This document shows, piece by piece, positions 45,954-54,468 of a stretch of DNA of 64,000 nucleotides. Source of the stretch: Novipirellula aureliae. GTDB lineage: Bacteria > Planctomycetota > Planctomycetia > Pirellulales > Pirellulaceae. The notes beneath the pieces are model-generated. The model was given only the letters and a program-made list of their open reading frames with translations, searched no databases and was not told the DNA's origin. The DNA is taken from positions 1,077,132 to 1,141,131 of the forward strand of contig NZ_SJPY01000001.1 of the NCBI RefSeq assembly GCF_007860185.1, given 5' to 3'. Position 1 is the stretch's first letter, and the number at the start of each line of letters is the position of its first letter. The translations under genes and the position numbers were made by a program.

Positions 45954-47009
45954 CTACAGCATCTCGCCGAGTAATTGATCGAGCACGGATTGTGGCGTTC
46001 GCCCGTCGGCGATTGCTTCATAGCTAAGTCTTACCCGGTGTAAAATCACATCTTCCGCTAACGTGAACAGATCCTCTGGAATCACATAGCTGCGACCGTA
46101 GATAAACGCTCGTGCTCTGGAAGCGTTCACGAGACTCAGTGCGGCCCTCGGGCTACAGCCGAGCACAATGTCTTTGTGAGACCGCGTTGCGCCCACTAAC
46201 TTGATGCAATCGTCAACAAAAACGTCGCTGACGTGAACCGTTTGAACCTCGGTCATCGCTTCGGTCAAATCCCTGACACTTAGCGTATGCTCGTCTCCAA
46301 TCGCATCAAACATTGACTGCGGAACCGCACCGTCACCTTGCCGCTCGAGCTTTAGTTTTAACGCCCGCTTGACCACTTCGGTTTCTTCGCTCGGCGTTGG
46401 ATATCGCAAGCGGTGGCACATCATGAATCGATCCAATTGTGCTTCAGGTAACTCAAACGTCCCTGCCTGCTCGACCGGATTTTGGGTAGCGATGACTAAA
46501 AAGGGCGCAGGCAATGCGTGCGTCTCATCCCCGATTGACACTCGACGTTCCTGCATCGCTTCGAGCAAAGCGGACTGTACTTTTGGTGAGGCACGGTTGA
46601 TTTCATCGGCCAATAACAAGTTGGTAAAAACCGGTCCCTTATGGATATGGAACTGGCCCGATTTCTGGTCCAAAATCTCGGAACCCAAAATGTCGGATGG
46701 CAACAAGTCGATCGTGAATTGAACGCGTTTAAACTGTAAATCGATCGCTTTGCCGACCGCTTGCACCAACAAGGTCTTGGCAATTCCCGGAACGCCTTCG
46801 AGCAACAGGTGGCCACCTGTTAATAACGCAATCAAAACGCGTTCAACCACTTCACTTTGTCCGACCACCGTATGGCCCACTTGCTCGATCACTGAGCGTG
46901 CGAACGGCGCACTCGCGGGCGATTCGTCTGGTGCCCATTCACTTGATACACGTTCGTTCGATAGAGCAGGGCTAGAATTAGGTGCTGGCTTGGCGGAGGT
47001 GTCTGTCAT
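45954..47009 (-). CDS. MoxR-family AAA+ ATPase
   Basis: A 351-residue AAA+ protein. Walker A: LLLEGVPGIAKTLLVQAVGK (GVPGIAKT). Walker B: FTNLLLADEINRASPKVQSALLEAMQERRVS. Sensor 1: FLVIATQNPVEQAGTFELPEAQLDRFM. The C-terminal lid has RAALSLVNASRARAFIYGRSYVIPEDL. MoxR ATPases are thought to act as chaperones that assemble VWA-protein complexes, which fits the DUF58/VWA genes downstream. The first 35 residues are Pro/Ser-rich and variable. The tandem repeat element begins 6 bp after its stop. Confidence 0.94.
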   Translation of the reverse strand: MTDTSAKPAPNSSPALSNERVSSEWAPDESPASAPFARSVIEQVGHTVVGQSEVVERVLIALLTGGHLLLEGVPGIAKTLLVQAVGKAIDLQFKRVQFTIDLLPSDILGSEILDQKSGQFHIHKGPVFTNLLLADEINRASPKVQSALLEAMQERRVSIGDETHALPAPFLVIATQNPVEQAGTFELPEAQLDRFMMCHRLRYPTPSEETEVVKRALKLKLERQGDGAVPQSMFDAIGDEHTLSVRDLTEAMTEVQTVHVSDVFVDDCIKLVGATRSHKDIVLGCSPRAALSLVNASRARAFIYGRSYVIPEDLFTLAEDVILHRVRLSYEAIADGRTPQSVLDQLLGEML

Positions 47010-47065
47010 GTTGGAAACTGTTATTAGGAATAGAAGGCGATGCTAGATTGCTGTCTTTGTGAGTG

Positions 47066-48235
47066 CTACTGTGATCTTTCCGCCAACAATCGATCCAATG
47101 CGTTGCTGAGTTTTTCTATCTTCAAACCTGTCGCTCGGATGCGACCATCGCGATCGATCACCAAGGTTACCGGTGCAACTCGGACGTGGTAACTCTGTGC
47201 CGTTTTACCAGCTTCGCGTGGTTTCGTGATCGACTCTGGCTTCGCCTGATCAAGAACGGAAGCCTCATCGCCCCCCGCTTCCTCTATTGGTTGATCGAGC
47301 ACCAACGGGACGGACAAGTCAATCTCCGCGGCAAACGCTCTCACTGAATCCCAATCGCTTTCTTGGTCACAAACAACGGCAAAGTCGACTCCTTGCGGAG
47401 CATACTTGCCTGCTGTGTCGTTTAGTGATTTCAATTGTGCATCTGTGATCGCCAATCCAGGCCGGGTAAAGTGCAAGACTCGAACAACTCCCGTCGGCCG
47501 TTCTTCTTCAAACGCCTCCAACTCGTCCGATTGCTCGACATCGTCGGGATTCCACCATGAACGTCCTCGAATGGGTTTGGCAGGTTGCCCGAGTTGATCT
47601 TGCCAAGTCGGCATCCGCAGCGACCCGTTGTAAAACCAATCGCTGTCCAAACCAGGCAGCGATGTTGCCCAAGAAGTCGGCCCCGACTCTTCCACCAACT
47701 TCGAGACGATCGATTTGACGTGGGACGGTTGAACCCCTGCGGCACGAACGGTGCCACTGCGGTCAATGATCACATAGGTGGGGTAGGCATTGACCCCATA
47801 GGCATCGGTGGTTTCGCCACTATCTAAGGCCACGGCGTAATTGATCTGGCGATCCTTGACCATTTGATCCGCTTTGTTCCAACCCGATGCTGCCGAATGC
47901 ATTCCGATAAAGACAAGCTCGTCTGGATAGGATTCAACCAATTCAATGTTTTTGGGAATCGATGCCACGCAAGGGCCGCACCAAGTCGCCCAGAAATCGA
48001 TGACGACCACCTTGCCGCGGCAATCACTTAGCGTCGTTTCGTCACCAATCCAGGTATCGGTCGACCACTCAATCGCCGCAGAACCTTCCAAGTTGGATCG
48101 CAAGGTTTCTTGACCACTAAAATACCAATCGTCAGGAAACTCCGCTTCCGCCGCTTTGCCTGGCGTGGTATTCGCGATGAATAAAAACGAAAGCAACAAG
48201 CAAAGACCAGCAGGTATTCGACATTGGATCAGCAT
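47066..48235 (-). CDS. TlpA-like secreted protein with two thioredoxin folds
   Basis: A 389-residue protein. After a signal peptide (LCLLLSFLFIANTTPGKAA) comes a TlpA/ResA-like domain: TLSDCRGKVVVIDFWATWCGPCVASIP with the CGPC active site (near 90) and VNAYPTYVIIDRSG with the cis-proline. A second, weaker thioredoxin-like region (about 240-385) has the VAPVTLVIDRDGRI motif but no CxxC where expected, so it is probably not redox-active. Periplasmic disulfide reduction is the likely role. I start at ATG 48235 because it begins the signal peptide; the frame continues upstream without protein-like sequence. Confidence 0.85.
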   Translation of the reverse strand: MLIQCRIPAGLCLLLSFLFIANTTPGKAAEAEFPDDWYFSGQETLRSNLEGSAAIEWSTDTWIGDETTLSDCRGKVVVIDFWATWCGPCVASIPKNIELVESYPDELVFIGMHSAASGWNKADQMVKDRQINYAVALDSGETTDAYGVNAYPTYVIIDRSGTVRAAGVQPSHVKSIVSKLVEESGPTSWATSLPGLDSDWFYNGSLRMPTWQDQLGQPAKPIRGRSWWNPDDVEQSDELEAFEEERPTGVVRVLHFTRPGLAITDAQLKSLNDTAGKYAPQGVDFAVVCDQESDWDSVRAFAAEIDLSVPLVLDQPIEEAGGDEASVLDQAKPESITKPREAGKTAQSYHVRVAPVTLVIDRDGRIRATGLKIEKLSNALDRLLAERSQ

Positions 48236-48475
48236 TATAAGAACCGCGAGTTGTGGGCAGAGAGGAACAGAATGGAAATACAGGCAGGCCAACCGCGTCA
48301 ACCTGCCCATCGTAATAGTAGGCTCGACAGCAAACAAGGCTTTTAAAATTTCGTTTGCCAAAGGAGGCAGGGACGACCAACGGTAGTCCCGGAATCCACC
48401 CCTTACCAAATTGTAAACGGCGTCTTGGCTTCTTGCCGGGGCTACGTCGCCAAAGGACAGCCCACTCCATCGATA

Positions 48476-49429
48476 TCAAGCTTTCTGCACGAGCTCTTCG
48501 ACATGTTGGCCGACGCACTCCGCAAGGACAAGTGGATTGTAGCCACCTTCGAGAACACTGACGACTCGACCTTCCGCGTACTTTTGTGCAATCCGTATGA
48601 CCTCATCGGTGATCGTGGCGAAATCCTCGCTTTCGAGCCCCAGCGACCCAACGGGATCGAGTCGGTGGCTGTCAAACCCAGCGCTGACCAGAACCAGTTG
48701 TGGCGACATGCGTTTCGCAAATCCGCCGAGTGACAAAGCAAACGTTTCCAATTGCTCCTTTCGCGAGGTCCCGAACTCGATCGGCACATTCCGGGTCGCC
48801 CCCCCACCTGCACCTGCGCCGATTTCGTCCTTCAAGCCTGTATGCGGGTAGAATGGGGAACGATGAATCGAAAAGAAGCCGACGCGGGGGTCTTCCCAAA
48901 AAATGGCTTGTGTGCCGTTTCCATGATGGACGTCAAAATCAACGATCAAAACGCGTTCAAGCCCCAAAATCTCGGTCGCCACTTTGGCAGCGACGGCAAC
49001 ATGGTTGAACAAACAAAAACCCATGCCTTTGTCAGCTAACGCGTGATGTCCGGGTGGTCGCGACAGGCAAAACGCGCTCGTATCTTCGCCTCGAACGACC
49101 CGCTCCACCGCATCGACGACCGCCCCGGTCGCTTGCAACGCCACGTCATAGGAGCGACTCGAAACGATGGTGTCGGGATCGACTTGTCCACCACCCGCAA
49201 GAGCCAGTTGGCGTATCGATTCGATATATTCGACGTGGTGAACCCGTTCCAGACGCTCCGATGTCACCGGCTGCCAAGAGGGACGTTTACAGAGTTGGTC
49301 GAGTGAAACGAAGTGCAGGTAGCGAATGACCGGCATCAACCGTGCCGCACATTCAGGGTGATCGCCGGTTTCATGTTCTTGGAAAACCGGATCCGAATAG
49401 AGGAGTGTCACGAGCGGATTCCTGTTCAA
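48476..49429 (-). CDS. Histone-deacetylase-family deacetylase
   Basis: A 317-residue protein of the class II HDAC / acetylpolyamine amidohydrolase superfamily. Motifs: HPECAARLMPV, LSRPPGHHALADKGMGFCLFNHV (catalytic His pair), VLIVDFDVHHGNGTQAIFW (zinc Asp and His), LVLVSAGFDSHRLDPVGSL (second zinc Asp) and SVLEGGYNPLVLA (catalytic Tyr replaced by the EGGY motif region). It removes acyl groups from amines or lysines; the substrate is unknown. Its ATG overlaps the thiD stop (49426-49429), so both are translated together. Confidence 0.9.
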   Translation of the reverse strand: MNRNPLVTLLYSDPVFQEHETGDHPECAARLMPVIRYLHFVSLDQLCKRPSWQPVTSERLERVHHVEYIESIRQLALAGGGQVDPDTIVSSRSYDVALQATGAVVDAVERVVRGEDTSAFCLSRPPGHHALADKGMGFCLFNHVAVAAKVATEILGLERVLIVDFDVHHGNGTQAIFWEDPRVGFFSIHRSPFYPHTGLKDEIGAGAGGGATRNVPIEFGTSRKEQLETFALSLGGFAKRMSPQLVLVSAGFDSHRLDPVGSLGLESEDFATITDEVIRIAQKYAEGRVVSVLEGGYNPLVLAECVGQHVEELVQKA

Positions 49430-50202
49430 ATTGGCGAATGAAAGTCGACAGGACGAATGCCGTTTCCAACGCCGGAACCACTTTGAATCGCGGTGCTAAT
49501 GAAACGTTTTGCGGATTCAATGGCTTTGGTAAGCGTCAACCCGTTGGCCAGGTTTGCGGTAATGGCGGCCGATAGGACACAGCCGGTTCCATGCGTATGT
49601 ACCGTGTCGATCCGCTCAGCTTCAAAAAGTGAAAAACGCTTGCCATCATACAACACATCCACCGCCTGGTCATTCATTCCGCCTCCCTTGACGAGAACAT
49701 TTCTTGCTCCCATTGCGAAAATCGTCGAGGCAGCTTGCATCATTTGGTCAATCGTCACAACGTTTTGATCGGTTAATCGAGCCGCTTCCAACCGATTCGG
49801 CGTTAGCAAAAAAGCTTTGGGAATGAGCTGGTCTCGAAGGGAGGAGATTGCCTTTTTATCGATCAAGGATGCGCCGTGCTTACTAATCATGACGGGATCG
49901 ACGACCAGCGGAAACACAAAGTCAGCAGCCCGAGCGGCGACCGCATCAATGATTGCCGCACTGCCAAGAGCCCCTGTTTTCGCCGCGGTTGGCGGCAGAT
50001 CCGAGACGACCGCATCGAGCTGTGCGGTTACGAAATCGATGTCGATCGTTTGCACTGCGGAAACCGCGTGCGTGTTCTGCACCGTCAACAGCGTAACAAT
50101 GCTGGTTCCATAGACACCGTGCTGATGAAACGTCTTCAGGTCGGCTTGTAATCCCGCACCGCCGGATGGATCCGATCCGGCGATCGTCATAGCGATTGGC
50201 AA
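49426..50202 (-). CDS. thiD: Hydroxymethylpyrimidine/phosphomethylpyrimidine kinase
   Basis: A 258-residue ribokinase-fold enzyme that phosphorylates HMP and HMP-P in thiamine synthesis. Motifs: TIAGSDPSGGAGLQADLKTFHQHGVYGTS, TAKTGALGSAAII, VVDPVMISKHGASL, LLTPNRLEAARL, and the catalytic VHTHGTGCVLSAAITANLANGL. TTG 50202 is taken as start because GAGG stands 7 bases upstream; an ATG at 50190 would remove four residues. No other thiamine gene is nearby. Confidence 0.93.
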   Translation of the reverse strand: MPIAMTIAGSDPSGGAGLQADLKTFHQHGVYGTSIVTLLTVQNTHAVSAVQTIDIDFVTAQLDAVVSDLPPTAAKTGALGSAAIIDAVAARAADFVFPLVVDPVMISKHGASLIDKKAISSLRDQLIPKAFLLTPNRLEAARLTDQNVVTIDQMMQAASTIFAMGARNVLVKGGGMNDQAVDVLYDGKRFSLFEAERIDTVHTHGTGCVLSAAITANLANGLTLTKAIESAKRFISTAIQSGSGVGNGIRPVDFHSPI

Positions 50203-50232
50203 AACTTGGCCTCAGACGTTTCGTGTTGTAAA

Positions 50233-50778
50233 CTAAGAAACCAGCAAATGATTCCCGCTGTCACCCTCTTCCCATTCGCGGCGGACCTCTCGAAGACCGT
50301 AGGCACACAATTCAAATTGCTCACTCAATCGCATCAGTAAATCGGACGAAGGGCGATCATCGCCTCCTTCGATCTGCGCTGCGATTTGATAAGCGCGTTT
50401 GCCTTGTTTGCAGTAGTCAACAAAACCGTCACGCGACTGGTCGGGTTTTATCCGCCGCAGACTTTCAGGGTACATACCGGACCAGAACAATGTAAAGTCC
50501 CCGATATGACGATGGACTTCACGGCGAGCGAGTCCAACACGACGATCCGCTTCGACAACCATTTGGAAGACTTCGGTTGCGGGTGTGCCGTTCGGTTTGC
50601 GAACGCGGTGCAAAGCTTCCGTTCGTACAAAGCGAAGCATTAGCTCGCTCAGATAGTCGACGAGCTGGACGTCGGCAACGCCCAACTTGGACAAGAAAAT
50701 ACACTCGTTCAAACCGGCCAAGAAACGCTCGATCGTCGAGCGTTCCTGAGGCGATCTCTCGTTTGAATCTTGCTTCAT
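50233..50778 (-). CDS. Conserved-looking helical protein of unknown function
   Basis: A 181-residue protein, mostly charged and helical (RSTIERFLAGLNECIFLSKLG, EVFQMVVEADRRVGLARREVHRHIGDF, LRRIKPDQSRDGFVDYCKQGKRAY). I do not recognise it; it resembles planctomycete-restricted proteins. ATG 50778 is preferred because GGAGG stands 6 bases upstream; the upstream GTG at 50790 would overlap that site. It precedes thiD by 31 bp on the same strand. Confidence 0.7.
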   Translation of the reverse strand: MKQDSNERSPQERSTIERFLAGLNECIFLSKLGVADVQLVDYLSELMLRFVRTEALHRVRKPNGTPATEVFQMVVEADRRVGLARREVHRHIGDFTLFWSGMYPESLRRIKPDQSRDGFVDYCKQGKRAYQIAAQIEGGDDRPSSDLLMRLSEQFELCAYGLREVRREWEEGDSGNHLLVS

Positions 50779-50857
50779 CACTGCCTCCACAACAAAGGGT
50801 TACTATCCACAACTACTGTGAATCGACGGCAGAGTCAATAGAAATTTTTAACAAACG

Positions 50858-52435
50858 TTATTTTTGCCGAAGCAGTGTCATCGCAGCCCGTTCATGTTTT
50901 AACGGTCGGTCGGCGATGTTCCGGCGAATGGCCGCCAGCGGATTTGTGTCGCCCATCGTCATGCTCGTCCGTAGCGAATCCCCCAGCAACGATTGCGTTG
51001 CACCGTCCAATAGCATGCCGCGATTGACGCACAGCAATGTTTCCGAAGGTAGTACCGAAAAACGACCACACATTGGATGCGCATCGATCGATGTCCCCAG
51101 CGGTTCGCTCGATCCATCAACGAGCGGACGGTATCCATACCGGCTACTAATCATCGCGGTGAGGTTGCCCGCCGACGCATAGCTACCGTCCCCTGATTCT
51201 GGGTCGAAGTGAAAGTAGATCATCGACATCAATTGATCACCGCTATTGGTCTGCCAAAGCGTATCGGCGATTCGGCTGAGCATTTGCTTTGGATTGTGAC
51301 GATAGTTGCTATGGGCCGTTAGTGCGGAACGAGCAACGACGCTGCCGATCGAACCACGTAAATCCGACTCGATGGCTTCCGCCATCGCCAACATGATCGT
51401 ACCATCGGGTAAAATGTCCCAAGAGTGCCAACCCGTTGCAACGGAGTTTGGTGATTCCAGCATCCCGTCGACCTTCCAACCGTCGGCGATTCGATTCCCT
51501 ACTGGCAAACTGAGGTGCTGCCACTCGGCCAGATCTTGAATCGAGTTCGTTGCCAACTGGGCCGCTTTGGGACTGGCAAATTCGCTTGCTGCAGCGGTCG
51601 AGATTTCGGTTGCGATTGCCTTGGCAGCCAATCGTGCGACCGCGGATTCCGCCGCTGTGAAGGTCACGCCTTCTTCACTGAACAACCAAAGCGTGCCGAT
51701 CGGAACGGAGTCATTGAGGATGGCTGCACAGATACCACCAACAAAGCTCTCCGGACGATTCCATGTGTCGATGTCACCAGCCAAAAAGTCGTCGACTGTG
51801 ACAACGCCCTGCACCATCGCTTCCAAATCGCCGCGGCTCCCTTGCAAAGGTCTTGCCAGCTGCTCTAAACGCTCGAGCGTGATTCCGCAACTGGCTCGAG
51901 CGGTCAGGCGTTCCGTGTTGTCGTCGAGCAGATAGATGACGGCGACATCGCAGCGTGTCGCTGCGATAGCGTCAAGCAGAATCCCTTCCATCCGATCGGC
52001 CAACGCACCACGTCCTGCGACAGTCGGTAGAATCGCAGCGCGGGCAGCCAACTCCATCTCTTGGTTGCGAAGCGTTTCCCGAAGACGGATGAGCTCCTCC
52101 GACATTCGCATGGCAGCTTCGGCTAAACGTTTTGCATCCGGTTTTGCGATCGAAGCGGTTCGATCGTTGGGATAGGTGAGGCAGTCGGAATTGACGCTGG
52201 GCAACAAGCTAATGGTAGCGTCAATTTTTCGCTTTGACCTATCGATTCGCCAACCGGTCGAGTCGCCGAAGACCTGCCAAAACCTCTCGATCGGTTCCGA
52301 CCGATTGGCATGCTCGGCGAGCCGAGTTTTCGCAGGGTTGCCGCCCCGCTGCTTGACAGCCTGATCGGATTGGCCAGTACGCGTCGTCGCTGGCCCATGA
52401 TGAATACGCAGATAGCTTGGGTTGTTTTTAGTCAC
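50858..52435 (-). CDS. GAF plus SpoIIE/PP2C-like protein with altered metal-binding residues
   Basis: A 525-residue protein starting at GTG 52435. Residues 1-95 are low-complexity and basic. A helix (AKRLAEAAMRMSEELIRLRETLRNQEMELAARA, about 100-135) leads into a GAF domain (140-285: CDVAVIYLLDDNTERLTARAS, IGTLWLFSEEGVTFTAAE). A SpoIIE-type PP2C fold follows (about 310-520). The usual GGDxxD motif reads TGWHSWDI, the GDVSGHG motif reads AMAEAIESD, and the final TDGxxE segment reads NRGMLLDG. Two of the three metal-binding acidic positions are therefore lost. Probably a catalytically weak or dead regulator, sensing a ligand through GAF. Confidence 0.8.
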   Translation of the reverse strand: MTKNNPSYLRIHHGPATTRTGQSDQAVKQRGGNPAKTRLAEHANRSEPIERFWQVFGDSTGWRIDRSKRKIDATISLLPSVNSDCLTYPNDRTASIAKPDAKRLAEAAMRMSEELIRLRETLRNQEMELAARAAILPTVAGRGALADRMEGILLDAIAATRCDVAVIYLLDDNTERLTARASCGITLERLEQLARPLQGSRGDLEAMVQGVVTVDDFLAGDIDTWNRPESFVGGICAAILNDSVPIGTLWLFSEEGVTFTAAESAVARLAAKAIATEISTAAASEFASPKAAQLATNSIQDLAEWQHLSLPVGNRIADGWKVDGMLESPNSVATGWHSWDILPDGTIMLAMAEAIESDLRGSIGSVVARSALTAHSNYRHNPKQMLSRIADTLWQTNSGDQLMSMIYFHFDPESGDGSYASAGNLTAMISSRYGYRPLVDGSSEPLGTSIDAHPMCGRFSVLPSETLLCVNRGMLLDGATQSLLGDSLRTSMTMGDTNPLAAIRRNIADRPLKHERAAMTLLRQK

Positions 52436-52806
52436 GCTCGTTCAATGCTCGTGTTTCAAGGAAAGGATCGCTAGTTCGCTTTTTGCCTAAAGCCGGGAGG
52501 GGGGGAGAGGCGATCCGTGCCAGAGCAAGCGGTCGTGGGCGGACCAAGCGGGCTATTGCATCCGAATCCATCGTCGATGCTAAGAACGTCATCGGCGGCT
52601 CCGTACGCTTTCGCTAACAGGAATGAGCGACAAAGTCACGGAATTTTACCACGGTGCTAGAATGTCGATTACAATCGGTGCTGTCCGCACGACCACACCA
52701 TTTGCCAGTCTCGACTGCAGCGAAAGTCGTCAAGACTTTCGGTCTTCAACCGACGGAGCTCTTGACGTGTCTTCGCGACGGGGAAGTCACTTTTTTGAGT
52801 AACAAA
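52436..52806. other. Gap with the GAAAGTC hairpin; no convincing gene
   Basis: Contains GAAAGTC-gtcaa-GACTTTC (52722-52740), with the complement of CGAAAGTCTTGACGA at 52727-52741. A 59-codon frame (52623-52802) runs across the hairpin and looks like noise. Divergent promoters for the flanking genes should lie here. Confidence 0.45.
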
Positions 52807-52983
52807 ATGAAAGACAAAAAAAAGAAGAAAGAGATCTGCAAATGGGATCGCGATGAAATTGAATCCTCGATCGATTTCCTGCTCGAGCAAGCTCGAAATG
52901 CGAACTATGCGTGCAAGAAATGCGGCCGCGTCGCCGAGACAAAGGCGCTGCTCTGCAAACCTCTTAGCGAAAACAAGGCATAG
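52807..52983 (+). CDS. Small cysteine-containing protein
   Basis: A 58-residue lysine-rich protein starting at ATG 52807 (KDKKKKKEICKWDRDEIESS). A CxxC pair and a third Cys (CKKCGRVAETKALLCKPL) suggest a small metal-binding protein. The frame is open upstream to 52654, but that part reads through a dispersed hairpin repeat and is probably not translated. It lies 73 bp upstream of the SET-domain gene in the same direction. I do not recognise a family. Confidence 0.55.
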   Translation: MKDKKKKKEICKWDRDEIESSIDFLLEQARNANYACKKCGRVAETKALLCKPLSENKA

Positions 52984-53056
52984 CGATTTTTTACGAGCAA
53001 GGTATAAATAGTTATTCAACAAGCCCATTCTACTTTCTCCAACTTGACTTACACCC

Positions 53057-53584
53057 ATGTCATTGATCATTCCCCTTTCAGCCCGGCGCCGTAAAAAACT
53101 GCAAGCCAAACTCGACCAGGATTACGACTACCGGAATTATGAAGATGACGACATCATCGTCAAAAGCGGCGGTCCCGCTGGCCGCGGCGTGTTTGCTCAG
53201 AGGCAATTCACGCCAGGCGAGTTGATCGTCGAAATCAAGGGCCAAGTGCATCGAAAGTCCGCTTATGAAGGCTCCACCTATGTGATGGACCTCAGCGAAA
53301 AATGGCTTTTGGAACCGGCGATTCCGGGTGCGTTCGTCAACCATTCCTGCAACCCGAATGCCGAGCTGATCGTCGCGACGAAGAAGTCGATGGCTCTGAT
53401 CGCGATTTGCAACATTGAAGAAGGTTCGCAAATCACGTTTGATTATGGATGGATGGCCGCCGATTGGATCCCAAAATGCCATTGCGGTGCCCCCAATTGC
53501 CGTGGCTGGGTCGTCGATCAAGATGAGGTCGAGAAAATGAAAAAGTTCGAGAAGAAAAAAAAGAAGAAAAAGAAATCTCGCTAG
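53057..53584 (+). CDS. SET-domain lysine methyltransferase
   Basis: A 175-residue protein with a complete small SET domain: VKSGGPAGRGVFAQRQFTPGELIVEI at the N-terminus, GAFVNHSCNPNAEL (the NHSCxPN SAM-binding knot, near 95), ITFDYGWMAADW (the catalytic Tyr motif) and a post-SET cysteine cluster CHCGAPNCRG. SET proteins methylate lysines. The protein ends in a striking lysine tract (about 163-174, KKFEKKKKKKKKS). The target is unknown. It follows the small cysteine protein gene and may be co-transcribed. Confidence 0.88.
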   Translation: MSLIIPLSARRRKKLQAKLDQDYDYRNYEDDDIIVKSGGPAGRGVFAQRQFTPGELIVEIKGQVHRKSAYEGSTYVMDLSEKWLLEPAIPGAFVNHSCNPNAELIVATKKSMALIAICNIEEGSQITFDYGWMAADWIPKCHCGAPNCRGWVVDQDEVEKMKKFEKKKKKKKKSR

Positions 53585-53706
53585 TCGTTGCCGATCCCAC
53601 CCTCCCGGCAATGCTGGGGAGGCTAAAGTGCCGGTGCGATCAGCCAAACGTGCCAGCAAATTAACAGCAAATAAACTCTTGCTAGATCGAAAGAAGAAGA
53701 GGGACA

Positions 53707-54468
53707 ATGAATTCGAAGGATCTTCCCGAACCACTCGATTTGATAGCGGTCGGCGCTCATCCCGATGATGTCGAAATCGCTTGCGGTGGCACGCTGGCGA
53801 AATTGGTCAGCAAAGGCTACCGGGTCGGAATCATCGACTTGACCGATGGTGAACCAACCCCAAATTCCCCTGGCCCGGATGTGCGGTTGCGCGAAGCGGA
53901 TGAGGCGGCTAAAACGCTAGGTGTTCACAAACGAATCCAGCTCGATTTGCCCAATCGCCGGCTATTTGATTGCTTTGAAACTCGCGTTGCATTGGCGGCC
54001 GAGTTCCGTCGCTATCGACCAAAGTTAGTGATCGGTTTCGGTGAAAAAACACCGATGGCATCGCCTGATCATTGGCAAGCGATGCAGATTACCGATGCCG
54101 CCGTCTTCTATAGCCGCTTGTCGAAATGGGATGACCACTTCCCAAACTTGCCCGTGCATTTGATTCGACGCCAATTGTACTATCGACTCGCCGTCGATCC
54201 GGACACGATTACAGGCAACCCGTATCACCAAATTGTTGACATTAGCGATACGATCGAACAAAAGATTGAATCCATATTGTGCTACAAAACCCAATTCGAG
54301 CACAAACCGAATATCGTCACGCGGGTACGTGCTGCTGCGACGGTAACAGGTGCCGCAGCTGGCGTGACAGCTGGCGAATCGTTCGCAGCTGCGAAACCGT
54401 TCGCCGTTGACGATTTGATGATCACACTGGCGATCGGCAAAGCGGGCATCAACCAAGGCATTTGCTGA
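53707..54468 (+). CDS. LmbE/PIG-L family deacetylase (BshB1-like)
   Basis: A 253-residue zinc-dependent deacetylase. Zinc motif: [22 protein letters not shown] (AHPDD). Further motifs are [38 protein letters not shown] and [20 protein letters not shown] with the third ligand His. The DGEPTP...[10 protein letters not shown] layout is typical of BshB1, which removes acetyl from GlcNAc-malate in bacillithiol synthesis. Without bshA or bshC nearby the substrate stays uncertain. An AG-rich tract containing GAGGG stands before the ATG. It overlaps the end of the convergent aminotransferase gene by 20 bp. Confidence 0.88.
   Translation: MNSKDLPEPLDLIAVGAHPDDVEIACGGTLAKLVSKGYRVGIIDLTDGEPTPNSPGPDVRLREADEAAKTLGVHKRIQLDLPNRRLFDCFETRVALAAEFRRYRPKLVIGFGEKTPMASPDHWQAMQITDAAVFYSRLSKWDDHFPNLPVHLIRRQLYYRLAVDPDTITGNPYHQIVDISDTIEQKIESILCYKTQFEHKPNIVTRVRAAATVTGAAAGVTAGESFAAAKPFAVDDLMITLAIGKAGINQGIC

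Noticed and set aside
52623-52802. 59-codon frame before the small cysteine protein
   Set aside because: It spans a dispersed hairpin and has no protein-like pattern.
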